NCBI RefSeq assembly: GCF_018502485.1
Contig: NZ_CP075546.1
From: Methanospirillum purgamenti
GTDB lineage: Archaea; Halobacteriota; Methanomicrobia; Methanomicrobiales; Methanospirillaceae
DNA: 64,000 nt
Reading direction: 5' to 3' (one strand)
The notes beneath the pieces were generated by a model. The model searched no databases, had not been told where the DNA came from, and was given only the letters and a program-made list of their open reading frames with translations. This document shows, one piece after another, positions 26,399 to 36,566 of the stretch. Positions within the stretch are counted from its first letter, which is position 1. The number at the start of each line of letters is the position of its first letter. A program made the position numbers and the translations under genes.

Positions 26399-27238
26399 TT
26401 ACTTTTTTCCTACATAGAACGTAACCATCTCATGTATACCTGACCCATCATCAGGTAACAGGTTTTCAAATGATTGAACCGAATGAAAACCGTAATCTCT
26501 CAGAATTGATGATAAGCCTTCAGACTCATAATAATGTGTCCAGAAACGATAAACCACAGGATCATCCGAATCCGGGCAGATAATATGCTGCTGAAGGATT
26601 ACCTGTTTCTCTTCGTAATGAAACGTTTCAGATAAAGCAAGATACGGCTCATCTTTCCAGAATCCCTTCTCGGCAACCTCCCATGATTTTCCCGGCACGT
26701 TCATTTTGTCAGGAGATTTCGTGTTGAGCGTATCAAAAATGAATAAACCTCCTGGTTTGAGAGCCCGATAGACATTTTTCAGGAGTTTTTCTCTTTCCGC
26801 AGGGATCAACACATCAAAGTCACAATAAATCATCATCACCAGGTCAAACCGGTTATCAAAGGTAAGATCAAGATAATTCTGACAGATGTATTCTATATCC
26901 AGGCATTTCGCTGCTGCTTCCTTCTTTGCATACTCAATAGAACGCCTTGAAAAATCCACTCCGGTAACATGGTGGCCTCGTTCTGCCAACAGTTCGCAAT
27001 ATAATCCTGGACCACATCCAAGATCAAGAATTGAGTTTTCGGACCCATTGATGTTTCCCAAAATCCAATCAACGGTCCTCCTGATGGTTGATCGTTTTCT
27101 GCTTGCTGAATCGGTTTCCTGGCTCAGGTGAATCTGCAGGAGTTGGCTTGAAATATACTCGTCCTCCCACATACATGCTGTGCCTTTTTCATACAGGGCC
27201 ACCGGCCCGGATATATCGAAAATTTTAGATATCTGCAT
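26399..27238 (-). CDS. SAM-dependent methyltransferase, class I
   Basis: 279 residues. The Rossmann methylase core has motif I ILDLGCGPGLYCELLAERG, the acidic ribose ligand in VTGVDFSRRSIEYAK, motif II-like LVMMIYCDFDVL and motif III-like ALKPGGLFIFDTL. The C-terminal part (HYEEKQVILQQHIICPDSDD) is typical of small-molecule methylases of the methyltransf_25 group. The substrate is not readable. The start at 27238 is preceded by GGAGAG at a good distance. It is a monocistronic unit next to the 7TM kinase. Confidence 0.85.
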   Translation of the reverse strand: MQISKIFDISGPVALYEKGTACMWEDEYISSQLLQIHLSQETDSASRKRSTIRRTVDWILGNINGSENSILDLGCGPGLYCELLAERGHHVTGVDFSRRSIEYAKKEAAAKCLDIEYICQNYLDLTFDNRFDLVMMIYCDFDVLIPAEREKLLKNVYRALKPGGLFIFDTLNTKSPDKMNVPGKSWEVAEKGFWKDEPYLALSETFHYEEKQVILQQHIICPDSDDPVVYRFWTHYYESEGLSSILRDYGFHSVQSFENLLPDDGSGIHEMVTFYVGKK

Positions 27239-27483
27239 ACTATACTCTCCTTTTATATACTAATCAAAATCTATACAAAACCTCCCTGGTTTTTTCAGCC
27301 TTAACTAAGAAACTGTGCTATTATTGAGCACATCAAGATGCCTGAATCATTCAGAGAGAAAATAAACGAAGAATTATGCGTTCAAAGTCTATTAATACTC
27401 TATCTCGCAAAATATAACTTTTGTGAAAAAATGACCCAATGAAGAGACTGTAATGTGACCATTATTAATGAACTGGTTAGATT

Positions 27484-29298
27484 TTAAGAGATATTGTGTT
27501 GAGTACTGAAATTTATTCTCCAAAACCCAGCTGGAATCTCAATCTCAAATCTTGATCCTTTCCCCGGCTCTCCGGTCTCTTTGATGGTGAGCTTGGTTAT
27601 TGCCAGAATTTCTTTGGCTAAAAACAATCCAATGCCGGTATTTTTTCCATATCCATGATTAAAAATAACTTCTTTCTCATCTTCTTGAATACCAACACCA
27701 TTATCACAATACATAAGTGAACAGGAATCAGAATGAGTATCAACCCATATCTTAATTTCTGTAACTCTCTCCCCATGTTTGATACTATTATCAAAACATG
27801 TGTATAGGACTTTTTCAAACATGGGATCAGCAAAAAGTTCAAAATCAGATATATCGTGAATAATTTTAATCTCCGAGAGATTCAATTGACCAATCACTTT
27901 ATCTATTATTTCTGAAACCGAATTCCAAATTGGTTCATATTTTCCAACATCCTGATATAGTTGAGCAAACTCAATATGATTCAGAATAGAGAGACATGCA
28001 TTATTTTCCATTTGATTCCGACGAATTTGCTCAGGATCTGTTAATTCTTTCTTATCAAAGTAAAGAAATCCCAATATGGTTCTTAACTGGTTCCTGATAT
28101 CATGCCGAGTCATCGAATTTAATAGGGTTAATTTTTTCATCGTAAGATGAAGTGCCCCTTCAACTTTTTTTCGTTCAGTTATTTCATCCTGGAGCTTTGT
28201 ATTTATTAATTGTAATTCTGTATTTGATTTTTCAAGCATATCCAGTGCATGTTCAAGTTCTGTAATATCATGCAGGATGAGCACATTTCCAAGCGCATTC
28301 CCCTCTTTGTCCGATATCGTTGACTTTTTAATAGCATAGATAAGGGCCAATTCCCCTTTCTTGAGAGAAAAAAAAGAAACATTTCCATCAGATTCTGATA
28401 AAATGGATATGAAATCAGGATAATTTGAAAAAACATCAGAAATATGAGCACCTATTGAAGATCTGTGATTGAGATCAAAAGCCTGGGCCATTGATGGGTT
28501 GATATCTATCACACGGTTGTCAACAGAGATAATGAGAAAAAGATCACTGATCTGCTCAAGTACAAGATTCCTCGCCATCGGCAGAAAATCAAGAGCATTG
28601 TATCGAAAAATTGCTATGCTCATCAAAATGCTGAATAACAAAAGCGGAAACGGAAGATTGAAAACCCAGAGGGGGATAAAACCAGCCGTATAGAGCATAT
28701 TCCATATACAAAAGATAATGAAACCTGCTAAAAGATACTGGATTCCCTTTTTGCGAGTATCGGTGTGAGAATAGAAGGAAATAACCAGTAATACCAGCGA
28801 TCCAAACATGAAAATTACATTATTGATTGTATGTACATATCCCCAGATTCCGTACTGGTATACTAAAGTAGGTACAATCCCTGACGTATCAAAATAAAAA
28901 TTTGACATCATCAGGCTCTGGTATCCGGGCATCCACAGCAAAAGGATAGTAATAGAGGGCACGATAAACATCAGGGGTGTTAGTTTGCATCGCCAGATAT
29001 CCTTATACCCAATGTATTGCCAGGTAACAATAAAGAAAAAAACAGATGCATAAGCATAACTAAAATATCCAATTTTTTCAAGTAGTATCCATGTGTCAAG
29101 TGAATTGGTAAATGAAAATAATGAAAGAATTACAGTTGCAATAATGAATAAAACAAGGAGGATTTGAAAGGGAAGAATAGCCGGATTATTCCGTACATTT
29201 CTACTCCAAATTAGAATCAGGGAGAGTATTGCCGTTATTATCAGATAGATCAGTGAGAAGGTAATCAGGAAAAAATCAGGCTGACTCCCAAAAACCAT
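27484..29298 (-). CDS. Membrane histidine kinase with N-terminal 7TM region and PAS domain
   Basis: 604 residues. Seven hydrophobic helices occupy about residues 8-230 (for example FSLIYLIITAILSLILIW and FPLLLFSILMSIAIF), matching the histidine-kinase N-terminal 7TM sensor. A PAS domain follows (about 245-360, DLFLIISVDNRVIDINPSM), then a coiled coil and the kinase core: H399 in MTRHDIRNQ, an N-box-like CFDNSIKHG, YCDNGVGI and NTGIGLFL. The same H-box type appears in three other kinases of the window. Signal and partner are unknown; no response regulator is adjacent. Confidence 0.9.
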   Translation of the reverse strand: MVFGSQPDFFLITFSLIYLIITAILSLILIWSRNVRNNPAILPFQILLVLFIIATVILSLFSFTNSLDTWILLEKIGYFSYAYASVFFFIVTWQYIGYKDIWRCKLTPLMFIVPSITILLLWMPGYQSLMMSNFYFDTSGIVPTLVYQYGIWGYVHTINNVIFMFGSLVLLVISFYSHTDTRKKGIQYLLAGFIIFCIWNMLYTAGFIPLWVFNLPFPLLLFSILMSIAIFRYNALDFLPMARNLVLEQISDLFLIISVDNRVIDINPSMAQAFDLNHRSSIGAHISDVFSNYPDFISILSESDGNVSFFSLKKGELALIYAIKKSTISDKEGNALGNVLILHDITELEHALDMLEKSNTELQLINTKLQDEITERKKVEGALHLTMKKLTLLNSMTRHDIRNQLRTILGFLYFDKKELTDPEQIRRNQMENNACLSILNHIEFAQLYQDVGKYEPIWNSVSEIIDKVIGQLNLSEIKIIHDISDFELFADPMFEKVLYTCFDNSIKHGERVTEIKIWVDTHSDSCSLMYCDNGVGIQEDEKEVIFNHGYGKNTGIGLFLAKEILAITKLTIKETGEPGKGSRFEIEIPAGFWRINFSTQHNIS

Positions 29299-29643
29299 GA
29301 GTTTTCATTGGTTTTTTGGTAGCATAATCATTATGATAATTAAATGTACTATGATTGAAAACATTTTCTTTTTCCGATCCCATAGAAGAAGGGAATAATG
29401 TCCTGAAAGGTTAGAATCAGAATCTCATCCAGGTTTTTCATGATTGAGGCATTTCCACCCTAAACATACGCAATAAACCTTGTACATCCTCTGCAACATA
29501 GAATCCAATCAATGGGGAGGAGAAGCAATTCCAGAAAAGCGTAATAAATGACCCGATTCATATTGTCCATTCATGTATGTAGAATAAGTTATTATCGGTA
29601 TATATTTGCATAAAAGTTCCAAACATACAGAACAGGATAACCT
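29299..29643. other. Spacer between the divergent kinase and MBL-hydrolase genes
   Basis: No supported gene is present. An open frame on the minus strand covering 29509-30111 is a shadow of the hydrolase. The stretch should hold both divergent promoters; it is AT-rich, but I make no firm TATA call. Confidence 0.4.
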
Positions 29644-30516
29644 ATGCAGATTACACCCTCTGTCGATGCATTGTACCACTCGTTTAGAATTCCGATTGCA
29701 CCCGGATTGTTCCTTGACCGGTTTGTGTACAGTTTCATCATCTTTGGGAAGAACATAACCCTCATTGATACCGGTGTAGCCGGATGCGAAAGACAGATCT
29801 TTGATACCATTCAGGCACATGGCCGTGATCCTTCGGAGATTGCTCTCATCATCCTGACCCATGCTCATCCGGATCATATCGGTGCAGCAATGACGATTCA
29901 AAAGAATACTGGGTGCATCATCGCTGCCCATCATGCAGAAAAACCATGGATTGAAGATGTTGAGCTCCAAAACCGGGAACGGCCTGTCCCTGGATTCTCT
30001 ACTTTGGTAAGCGGACCGGTCAGGGTAGATCGTGAACTCAGTGACGGGGACATCATCGTCCTTGATGAAAGAACGGATCTGACCATACAGGTACTGCATA
30101 CTCCCGGACACTCACCTGGTTCAGTCTCACTATTCATGCCTGGTGAAGGGCTGCTCTTTTCCGGTGATGTGATACCGGTTCCAGGAGATCTCCCCGTGTA
30201 TGATGATGCCCTGACATCCGCAACATCCATTCTTAAGATCAGAAAACATGACGGAATCAGGGTGTTGCTTTCTGCCTGGGACGAACCCCGGGCGAATGAA
30301 GAGGCATTTCTGCAGATAGAAAAGGGACTTCTCTATCTCCAACACATTCATGACGCAGTGAGGGCTTGTACTGATACTGAATCTGCTGACCTCATGGATA
30401 TTACCAGGAAAACAGTAGAATTTCTGGGGCTACCTCCCCAGGCGGTAAACCCCCTTCTTGCCAGAACATTCTCGGCAAATCTACGGATAAGGGAGAGAGA
30501 AAAACTGATTGAATAA
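29644..30516 (+). CDS. Metallo-beta-lactamase-fold hydrolase
   Basis: 290 residues. The metal-binding signature THAHPDHIGA (residues 76-85) is followed by a third His in TPGHSPGSV, a metal-bridging Asp in LLFSGDVIP, and a second-site region near the C-terminus. This is the glyoxalase-II-like branch; the tail (LLYLQHIHDAVRACTD) is helical. The substrate is unknown, probably a thioester or cyclic/phospho-ester. It is a single gene, convergent with the decarboxylase gene about 80 bases away. Confidence 0.9.
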   Translation: MQITPSVDALYHSFRIPIAPGLFLDRFVYSFIIFGKNITLIDTGVAGCERQIFDTIQAHGRDPSEIALIILTHAHPDHIGAAMTIQKNTGCIIAAHHAEKPWIEDVELQNRERPVPGFSTLVSGPVRVDRELSDGDIIVLDERTDLTIQVLHTPGHSPGSVSLFMPGEGLLFSGDVIPVPGDLPVYDDALTSATSILKIRKHDGIRVLLSAWDEPRANEEAFLQIEKGLLYLQHIHDAVRACTDTESADLMDITRKTVEFLGLPPQAVNPLLARTFSANLRIREREKLIE

Positions 30517-30595
30517 TCCTTGCTCTGTCAGGGTCCCGCGAAACAGTGAATCCTGGATAGAGTGTGGTGGTAATCATTATTCTCACTGTTTATTC

Positions 30596-32248
30596 TCACT
30601 GTTTTACACCCTGTGAAAATTTCTGGCATAACCGCCGAAGATGGGGAGAGATATCATCTGGATCTAGGATAACATCAAGGATTGCCAGTTCTTTTGAAGC
30701 ATATGCCTCCTTGAGAGCATCCACAAATTCCTGTTCGGTTCGGATAAGATACCCCTTCCCACACCCGGTTATCTCTGGAATTTTATGATACTTCCACCCG
30801 GCCACATCATTAAATGAGCCGTCGATCATCGGCCGTTCTGTACCAAACCCACTATTATTCAGGACAATCACAATGGGATTCATATGATACCGGCAGGCGG
30901 TAGAGACTTCCATTCCTGTCATCTGAAATGCCCCGTCTCCTGATAGAACAAGCGGTCTCAGATCAGGACATGCAGCCTGAACTCCGATACTTGCCGGAAC
31001 AGAGTACCCGAGTGTCGAATAATAAACCGGGCATAAAAATCCCCCTGATCTCTGAATAGTAATATCAAGAGACATCATGACCGCATCCCCTACTTCGGTG
31101 ATGAGGACCGTCTTATCGTCAATTAGCGAATTAATTGCAGGAACAAGGCTTTTGGTAGTGATTTTTGTATCCGAGGGGGTGAAGGTTGGGAGTCGTTCCC
31201 TGACCGGAGCAGGAACCCCGCTTATTGTATGATAACAGAGTTCTTTTTCTAGTAGGTCAGGCAGCAGCATGAGACCAGGAAGAGAAAATTTGTGGTTCCC
31301 GATTGAGCATTCCTCATCAGACAACGTGATCATCACATCCGGGCTGATAACTGCAGTATTTGCACCCATATCCACATCGGTCAGGAGCATACCAAGAAGA
31401 ATGACACAATCACTGGATTCAACATACGCCCTGACCGCATCATCTCCGATAATCCCTGCATAAACTCCGAGAAAATGTGGATTTCTCTCATCAAGAACAG
31501 ATTTTCCAAGAATTGTGGTGACAATCGGGATATTGGTCTTTTCAGAAAAGGATTCAAGGGCTGATACAAGGTTATGTCGTAAAATGCCGATTCCGGCCAT
31601 GATAACCGGCTGCTTTGCTGAATTTATGGCATGAACAAGGGCATCTCCCGCTTCGGTCTGAAGAGATAAATCAGGATTTTTGACATGCTCCTTATGACGA
31701 GAAGCGGTTGTCACAACCATATCCACAACATCACGGGGAAGTTCGATAAATCCCGGTCGTTTTAATGTAAGGACGGTTTGAATAACACGGTCAATCTCCT
31801 TGCATGCTTCAGCCGGATTCTCAAGACCGGTGGATGCCACAGTTATTCGTTCAAACATCCGGAGTGAATCATCATACTCGTTTGGCTTATGATGAAGAAG
31901 GGGATATTTCTCCCGTTCCTTGTACCCGGGAGCACCGGCAATAACCAGCAAGGGGGATTTTTCAGCAAAGGCACATGCTGTCGCGTTAAGCACTTTTAAT
32001 CCTCCCACCGTATACGTGACGCATACCACCCCGAATCCGGAAACCCTGGCATATGCATCAGCGGCAAATGCTGCACCCTCCTCATCTGACGTATTGATGA
32101 GCTCGAGCGGGCTATTATTCAGTTTCGCATAAAAATTCAGGATATAATCGCCGGGAACACCAAATACATGCCTGGCACCGGATTCGTATATCTTTTGAAT
32201 GAGATATTCACCAATATTGAGAAGTTTTTCATCCATATGAGAATACAT
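30596..32248 (-). CDS. ThDP-dependent 2-oxoacid decarboxylase (pyruvate/indolepyruvate decarboxylase type)
   Basis: 550 residues, the family's usual size. The catalytic Glu is in SDEEGAAFAADAYAR (56-57), the HH pair of decarboxylases is at 117-118 (LLHHKPN), and the ThDP/Mg site is GDGAFQMTGMEVSTA with NNSGFGTE. The HH pair separates it from acetolactate synthase, so it should release CO2 from a 2-oxoacid to give an aldehyde; pyruvate, indolepyruvate or branched oxoacids are all possible. Such an enzyme is not expected in core methanogen metabolism, so acquisition is likely. A repeat B half-copy lies 26 bases beyond the start codon. Confidence 0.9.
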   Translation of the reverse strand: MYSHMDEKLLNIGEYLIQKIYESGARHVFGVPGDYILNFYAKLNNSPLELINTSDEEGAAFAADAYARVSGFGVVCVTYTVGGLKVLNATACAFAEKSPLLVIAGAPGYKEREKYPLLHHKPNEYDDSLRMFERITVASTGLENPAEACKEIDRVIQTVLTLKRPGFIELPRDVVDMVVTTASRHKEHVKNPDLSLQTEAGDALVHAINSAKQPVIMAGIGILRHNLVSALESFSEKTNIPIVTTILGKSVLDERNPHFLGVYAGIIGDDAVRAYVESSDCVILLGMLLTDVDMGANTAVISPDVMITLSDEECSIGNHKFSLPGLMLLPDLLEKELCYHTISGVPAPVRERLPTFTPSDTKITTKSLVPAINSLIDDKTVLITEVGDAVMMSLDITIQRSGGFLCPVYYSTLGYSVPASIGVQAACPDLRPLVLSGDGAFQMTGMEVSTACRYHMNPIVIVLNNSGFGTERPMIDGSFNDVAGWKYHKIPEITGCGKGYLIRTEQEFVDALKEAYASKELAILDVILDPDDISPHLRRLCQKFSQGVKQ

Positions 32249-32273
32249 TCACTTCTATGATAAAAAATAAGCA

Positions 32274-32317
32274 GGTCTCTTTTCCATAGAGCTGCTACAA
32301 CTGTTACAACTGCTACA
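32274..32317 (-). repeat. Dispersed repeat family B, half copy in inverted orientation
   Basis: On the minus strand this 44-base stretch gives TGTAGCAGTTGTAACAGTTG, then TAGCAGCTCTATGGAAAAG, then AGACC, with one mismatch to the last half of the copy at 23336-23423. It overlaps the 3' end of the upstream gene, whose stop codon TAG lies inside the repeat. Confidence 0.85.
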
Positions 32318-33239
32318 AAGCCTCTATTTCCTCAAAACCATGATATTTTTTGAATGTACGAGGATCCAGGCTAATTGACTTCTGTGATCTCTTCTCTTCA
32401 GGACTGAGCGAATGTCTATCCTGCATCATCTCACGTGCCCGTATCATATTCCATAATAGCCGGTCCGGATATTTCAGGGAGGTATGATTCATGATATCAC
32501 GTGAATATTTTCTCAGGAATGCAGCGATTTCATTTGGGTATCTCCCTTCGGTCCGGCTGTAATCAATGATAAGTCCTATGGTCCCGATAAAAAAAAGAAA
32601 GTCAAAGTCTTTCCATTCGGTTTTGAGCATCTGCGATCCCAGGATTAACTCAAGGTACGGACTGATATGTGCTGCATCATCAAGTTGATACAGGAAAAAG
32701 GAAGGAGAATGGGTAACTACATATCGGTAAAAGTGAACGGCCTGGTACACGTCTTTTGCAAGTTCTTCGTACGGATTTTCATGAATTGGTTCACTGTTTA
32801 AAAACCCCCAGTATTCAGAGAATTGGGTGCCTCTATACCCTGCTTGTTCGTTCGGGTGGTTTGTTCGTGCCATAAATCCGGCCATTTTGAGTACCAGATC
32901 CTGGACATATGAAGATGAAAAGAAAGACACCCGATCCTTCTCCGGCATCAGGGCAATGATGTCAATGACATACCCAAGAAGACGTGCTGAGGTAAAATCA
33001 ATATTCCAGTAATTCACGCCACTTTTCGTATCTTTCAGGAGAATCCCTTCTTCCTTTGCGGCAGCGAGTTGTATTTTTGTACTCTTTGGCTCTTTAATAC
33101 CAAGGTCACTGGCAATAGTCTCCCGAATCATAGGTTCAGGGATCCATTCTGACTGTTTTAAGATAATTTCTATAATTTTCCGTTTTGTAACACCAGGATT
33201 ATTTCCCTGACCTCGCGTTCTCCCTTCAGTCATGATCAA
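32313..33239 (-). CDS. Protein of unknown function with N-terminal winged-helix-like region
   Basis: 308 residues. Residues 15-75 look like a winged-helix domain (KRKIIEIILKQSEWIPEPMI, then SDLGIKEPKSTKIQLAAAKE). The rest is helical, with conserved-looking aromatic residues (GTQFSEYWGFLNSEPIHENP, then YRYVVTHSPSFFLYQLDDAA). No known domain is recognised for the large part. The stop codon lies in repeat B, so the true original C-terminus may differ by a few residues. The decarboxylase gene starts 65 bases downstream on the same strand, so the two may be cotranscribed. Confidence 0.6.
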   Translation of the reverse strand: MIMTEGRTRGQGNNPGVTKRKIIEIILKQSEWIPEPMIRETIASDLGIKEPKSTKIQLAAAKEEGILLKDTKSGVNYWNIDFTSARLLGYVIDIIALMPEKDRVSFFSSSYVQDLVLKMAGFMARTNHPNEQAGYRGTQFSEYWGFLNSEPIHENPYEELAKDVYQAVHFYRYVVTHSPSFFLYQLDDAAHISPYLELILGSQMLKTEWKDFDFLFFIGTIGLIIDYSRTEGRYPNEIAAFLRKYSRDIMNHTSLKYPDRLLWNMIRAREMMQDRHSLSPEEKRSQKSISLDPRTFKKYHGFEEIEAL

Positions 33240-33507
33240 TGCGTATGAAATTATTACTATGAATATATTGCTATGAATTGATATATGGTATTAGAATACC
33301 AAACCTTATGTATGAGCACAGATAACGGGAGTAGTGACAAATGAAAACCGCAGTGTGCGTTTTCAAATTTATTAAATAAGAGTTAAAAAAATGATTTATT
33401 GTTGTATCGTTCATTCAAAACGCGAAGGAATATCTTTGAAAGGGATCTGTTATATCCTTGACATCTCTGCCAATCTTGATGATTCAGGAACCAGAGGAGG
33501 ACTCTAA

Positions 33508-34485
33508 TTGAATAAAACTACAACCGTTATCTCTTCTGGATCCTCCATACCCAGGCAGATGCAGCGGGAAGACCTGCTCTATGTCCTGGTTCCTGCCGGG
33601 GAAAAGGGTCCGACTCTGAAAGGATGGAACCAGGTATCACAGGGAAGACGTCATGATGATCCCTTTTTGGCTGTACACCTGCAGCATGGAGGAAATTATG
33701 GGTATTATCCGGCTACCTGTTCAGATATCCTCTCTCTTGATGTGGATAATGCAGAGGCATTTCATGCAGCAGGTGGAAAGGATCTGGTCAGGGAGACGTT
33801 CCGGTATTCAGCATGGCCTGACTGGCATAAGTACCGGGCAATGATCTCCTGTCCGGATATCCCGGTCCATTACCGGGGTCATAAACTCTCGATCAGAAAC
33901 GACCAGAATCAGACCATTGTTGAGCTCTTTTTCCCGGCTGATAACGAGAAGACAGGTGGCCAGTGTATCGGTCCCTCCAGCCTTCATCCGAATGGAAACC
34001 GGTATGAGATCTATGATCCAGATGCTTCCATAATGACCGTCAGGTGGTCTGATATCGAAACAATCACGAAAACGATCAGCCCCGATATCACCTCTCATAC
34101 GATTCCAGAACCTGGGCAAAGGATTGGAGCACATAGCACAGGAAAAACTATTACCCAGCGTTATGGCCTCTCTGTTATGGATAATCTCCCACAGGATGCC
34201 AGGATAGCAGGGACCGAGATCCGGGGAGTACATCCGGTTCATGGAAGTACATCACCGGGAGGAAATGTTGCCATGAACCCTTCAAAGGGCCTTGTCTACT
34301 GTTTTCGGTGTGCTTGTGGGTATGATGCTGCCGGTTGGGATGCCATATGCCGGGGGATCATGCCCTGTGGCGGGATCTACGATTCGGATGTGATGAAACA
34401 GCATCTGGATGTACTGAACAAGGAAAAGCCAGAAGTCAGGTTTTTGGAGAGAATAGCCTGGAAAAAAGCCCGGAGGAGATCATGA
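33508..34485 (+). CDS. Prim-pol-like primase with CHC2-type zinc knuckle
   Basis: 325 residues. The start is TTG at 33508, decided by GAGGAGG ending seven bases upstream. The N-terminal bifunctional primase/polymerase fold shows its DxD metal motif (SLDVDN, 78-80) and the nucleotide-binding GPSSLHPNGNRYEI (155-168). Residues 240-275 form a zinc knuckle like DnaG CHC2 (VHPVHGST, NVAMNPSKGLVYCFRCAC). The protein should synthesise primers for a mobile replicon. The stop overlaps the helicase start as ATGA. No terminal helicase domain is present because it is encoded by the next gene. Confidence 0.8.
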   Translation: MNKTTTVISSGSSIPRQMQREDLLYVLVPAGEKGPTLKGWNQVSQGRRHDDPFLAVHLQHGGNYGYYPATCSDILSLDVDNAEAFHAAGGKDLVRETFRYSAWPDWHKYRAMISCPDIPVHYRGHKLSIRNDQNQTIVELFFPADNEKTGGQCIGPSSLHPNGNRYEIYDPDASIMTVRWSDIETITKTISPDITSHTIPEPGQRIGAHSTGKTITQRYGLSVMDNLPQDARIAGTEIRGVHPVHGSTSPGGNVAMNPSKGLVYCFRCACGYDAAGWDAICRGIMPCGGIYDSDVMKQHLDVLNKEKPEVRFLERIAWKKARRRS

Positions 34486-36566
34486 CCGAAGTAATGACCA
34501 TCCATTCTCCGTTTACTGATGTGATGAGAAGAGCATTAGTAATGGCTGGGGACCGATCCTTTTCAAAGGTAAAGGAATCTGGTGCATACCAGTTCTCCAA
34601 TGAACCAGATGAAGAGGGGGATATTACCCAGGAATTCTGGGATATTGCTGTCTATCTGCTCTCCAATCGAAAACCCTCCGACGCGGTTATCAAAATCCTA
34701 CAGAAGCGGAATAAGAAACTGAAAGAATATCAGCAACTAGACTATGAGGCTCTCTCGGAGATCAAGGAACTGGCATATTCGTATATTAAAACTGTGAAAA
34801 CGTTTGATTCTTCTGACGAAGAGGAGATAATCAGGCATATTCCATTTTTTGAGAAAGATGGAAAAATCTACCTTACCTGTATCAGTCCGGACGATCGGTA
34901 TTCATATGTCCACCTACAGGACGGCAAAGTGGTATTCTCCGAAGAAGAGAGAGATCCGTTCGATATAGCCACAAGACCTCCTGAGCTTCCTGTTCATCAG
35001 GACCGGGGAACAACTTCATATATTGTCGGAATACCACGGACCGATCTCCTCGAAAAGGCCGAACTGCTTTCACCTGGAGTTTTGTATACCCGAATTCGAG
35101 ATCATTTGTTCAGATACCTGGATGCTGAAGAACATGATTATGAGTTGTTTGTCTACTACATTCTGTATACCTGGTATTATTCTAAGTGCAGCACGACGCC
35201 ATATCTACGGTTCCTTGGTGATACCGGTAAAGGAAAGAGTCGGTTTCTGAAAGTCATCTCTGACCTTTGCTTTTATCCAATCAGGGCATCAGGAGCGTCT
35301 TCACTCTCCGGCATCATGCGGTTTAAGGAGAAATGGATGGGAACGCTCCTTATCGATGAATCAGATCTGAAAGGTGATCAGTCAGATCCGCTCATCAAAT
35401 ACCTGAATCTTGGATTTGAAAAGGACAATTACTTCATCCTGACGAACAAAAACGATCTCACCCAGATTCATCTGTTTGATCCATTTGGTCCGAAACTCAT
35501 CGCAATGAGACAGCCATTCCAGGATGCTGCAACCGAAGGGCGGTGTCTTTCCTTCTCTCCGGATGAGACCACACGTGAGGATATTCCTCCTGAACTTCCA
35601 TCCCGGTATGCACAAGAGGTGGCAGAAATCAGGGCTCTTATTGCTAGGTTTGTCCTTGAACACTGGGCTCTTGTTTCAGAAGAATGTATGCTCTCCTGTA
35701 TCGGGAAAGGGATTGAAGGGCGGCTTAAACAAATGGCACGACCTCTCTCTGTTATCCTCACTCTCTTTCCAGACGGTCAGAAACGGTTTTTACGATATCT
35801 CAATTACCGGCAGCAGGAGATCAAGCGGACACGGGCTGAATCGTATGAGGGTATGATGTTCAATTATGTCCTGTCCCTTGCTATTGGGGATGAGGATCTG
35901 ATAAGCGATCCAGAATTTGGAAAATATTACTATGAAGGACGCATTCAGGTAATTACCTCCAAAATGATCACCGAAGGCCTGAAATGTAGCACGAGAAGTG
36001 TCTCCCGGGCTCTCGGGGGTATCGGTATGGAGAGCAAACAGAAACGGGTTCAGACTGCACATGGAACGAAAAATATCCGGGCAATGCAGATCCCGACCAG
36101 ACGGAAATGGCTGGAGATCATGCAACGGTATTATTACGATGAGTCCGGAGGGACAATCCCAGAATGCCCGGAATGTTTGAGAGGTTCTGAGTATCAGGTT
36201 CTTCAGGCCGAAATTACTGGTATTGAATCGTTTACCGGGCTGAATGGTTGTGATGCAGAAAAAACCTGCCATCCCGGAGATGTTCTGGTGCAGCCGGTTC
36301 ATGAAGCAACGTCGCCAAATTGGTCAGAGTTTCCCACTTTCCTGGAATTTGCCGCATTTCATGGTATGAGTCCTGACCTTCCTGTCCATGCATATGTTCC
36401 CATTCCGGATGAGGACCGAACTGAATTATACTGCAGGTGCAAGGGATGTACCGTTTCAAACCGGTCATCACCGATGTATTGGATCCCAGACCGGCCTTAT
36501 AATCAGGTCTGTCAGAAACACCTTGATGAAATGAAATATCTGTATGAAATGGAGAATCAGTTATGA
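34482..36566 (+). CDS. AAA+/superfamily-3-like replicative helicase of a mobile element
   Basis: 694 residues from ATG 34482, which has GGAGGAG a few bases upstream and overlaps the primase stop. The ATPase core lies in the middle: Walker A GDTGKGKS (about 246), Walker B TLLIDESD (about 288), then sensor-like FILTNKND and the polar KLIAMRQPFQDAATEGRCLS. C-terminally there are a wHTH-like stretch (GRIQVITSKMITEGLKCSTR) and cysteine pairs (CPEC; CRCKGC). It probably unwinds the origin of the same replicon as the upstream primase. I cannot name a family precisely; phage-type primase-helicases are the nearest idea. Confidence 0.75.
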   Translation: MTEVMTIHSPFTDVMRRALVMAGDRSFSKVKESGAYQFSNEPDEEGDITQEFWDIAVYLLSNRKPSDAVIKILQKRNKKLKEYQQLDYEALSEIKELAYSYIKTVKTFDSSDEEEIIRHIPFFEKDGKIYLTCISPDDRYSYVHLQDGKVVFSEEERDPFDIATRPPELPVHQDRGTTSYIVGIPRTDLLEKAELLSPGVLYTRIRDHLFRYLDAEEHDYELFVYYILYTWYYSKCSTTPYLRFLGDTGKGKSRFLKVISDLCFYPIRASGASSLSGIMRFKEKWMGTLLIDESDLKGDQSDPLIKYLNLGFEKDNYFILTNKNDLTQIHLFDPFGPKLIAMRQPFQDAATEGRCLSFSPDETTREDIPPELPSRYAQEVAEIRALIARFVLEHWALVSEECMLSCIGKGIEGRLKQMARPLSVILTLFPDGQKRFLRYLNYRQQEIKRTRAESYEGMMFNYVLSLAIGDEDLISDPEFGKYYYEGRIQVITSKMITEGLKCSTRSVSRALGGIGMESKQKRVQTAHGTKNIRAMQIPTRRKWLEIMQRYYYDESGGTIPECPECLRGSEYQVLQAEITGIESFTGLNGCDAEKTCHPGDVLVQPVHEATSPNWSEFPTFLEFAAFHGMSPDLPVHAYVPIPDEDRTELYCRCKGCTVSNRSSPMYWIPDRPYNQVCQKHLDEMKYLYEMENQL

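Noticed and set aside
29509..30111. Long minus-strand open frame of 200 codons opposite the MBL hydrolase
   Set aside because: It is antisense to a gene with clear catalytic motifs and has no domain of its own.
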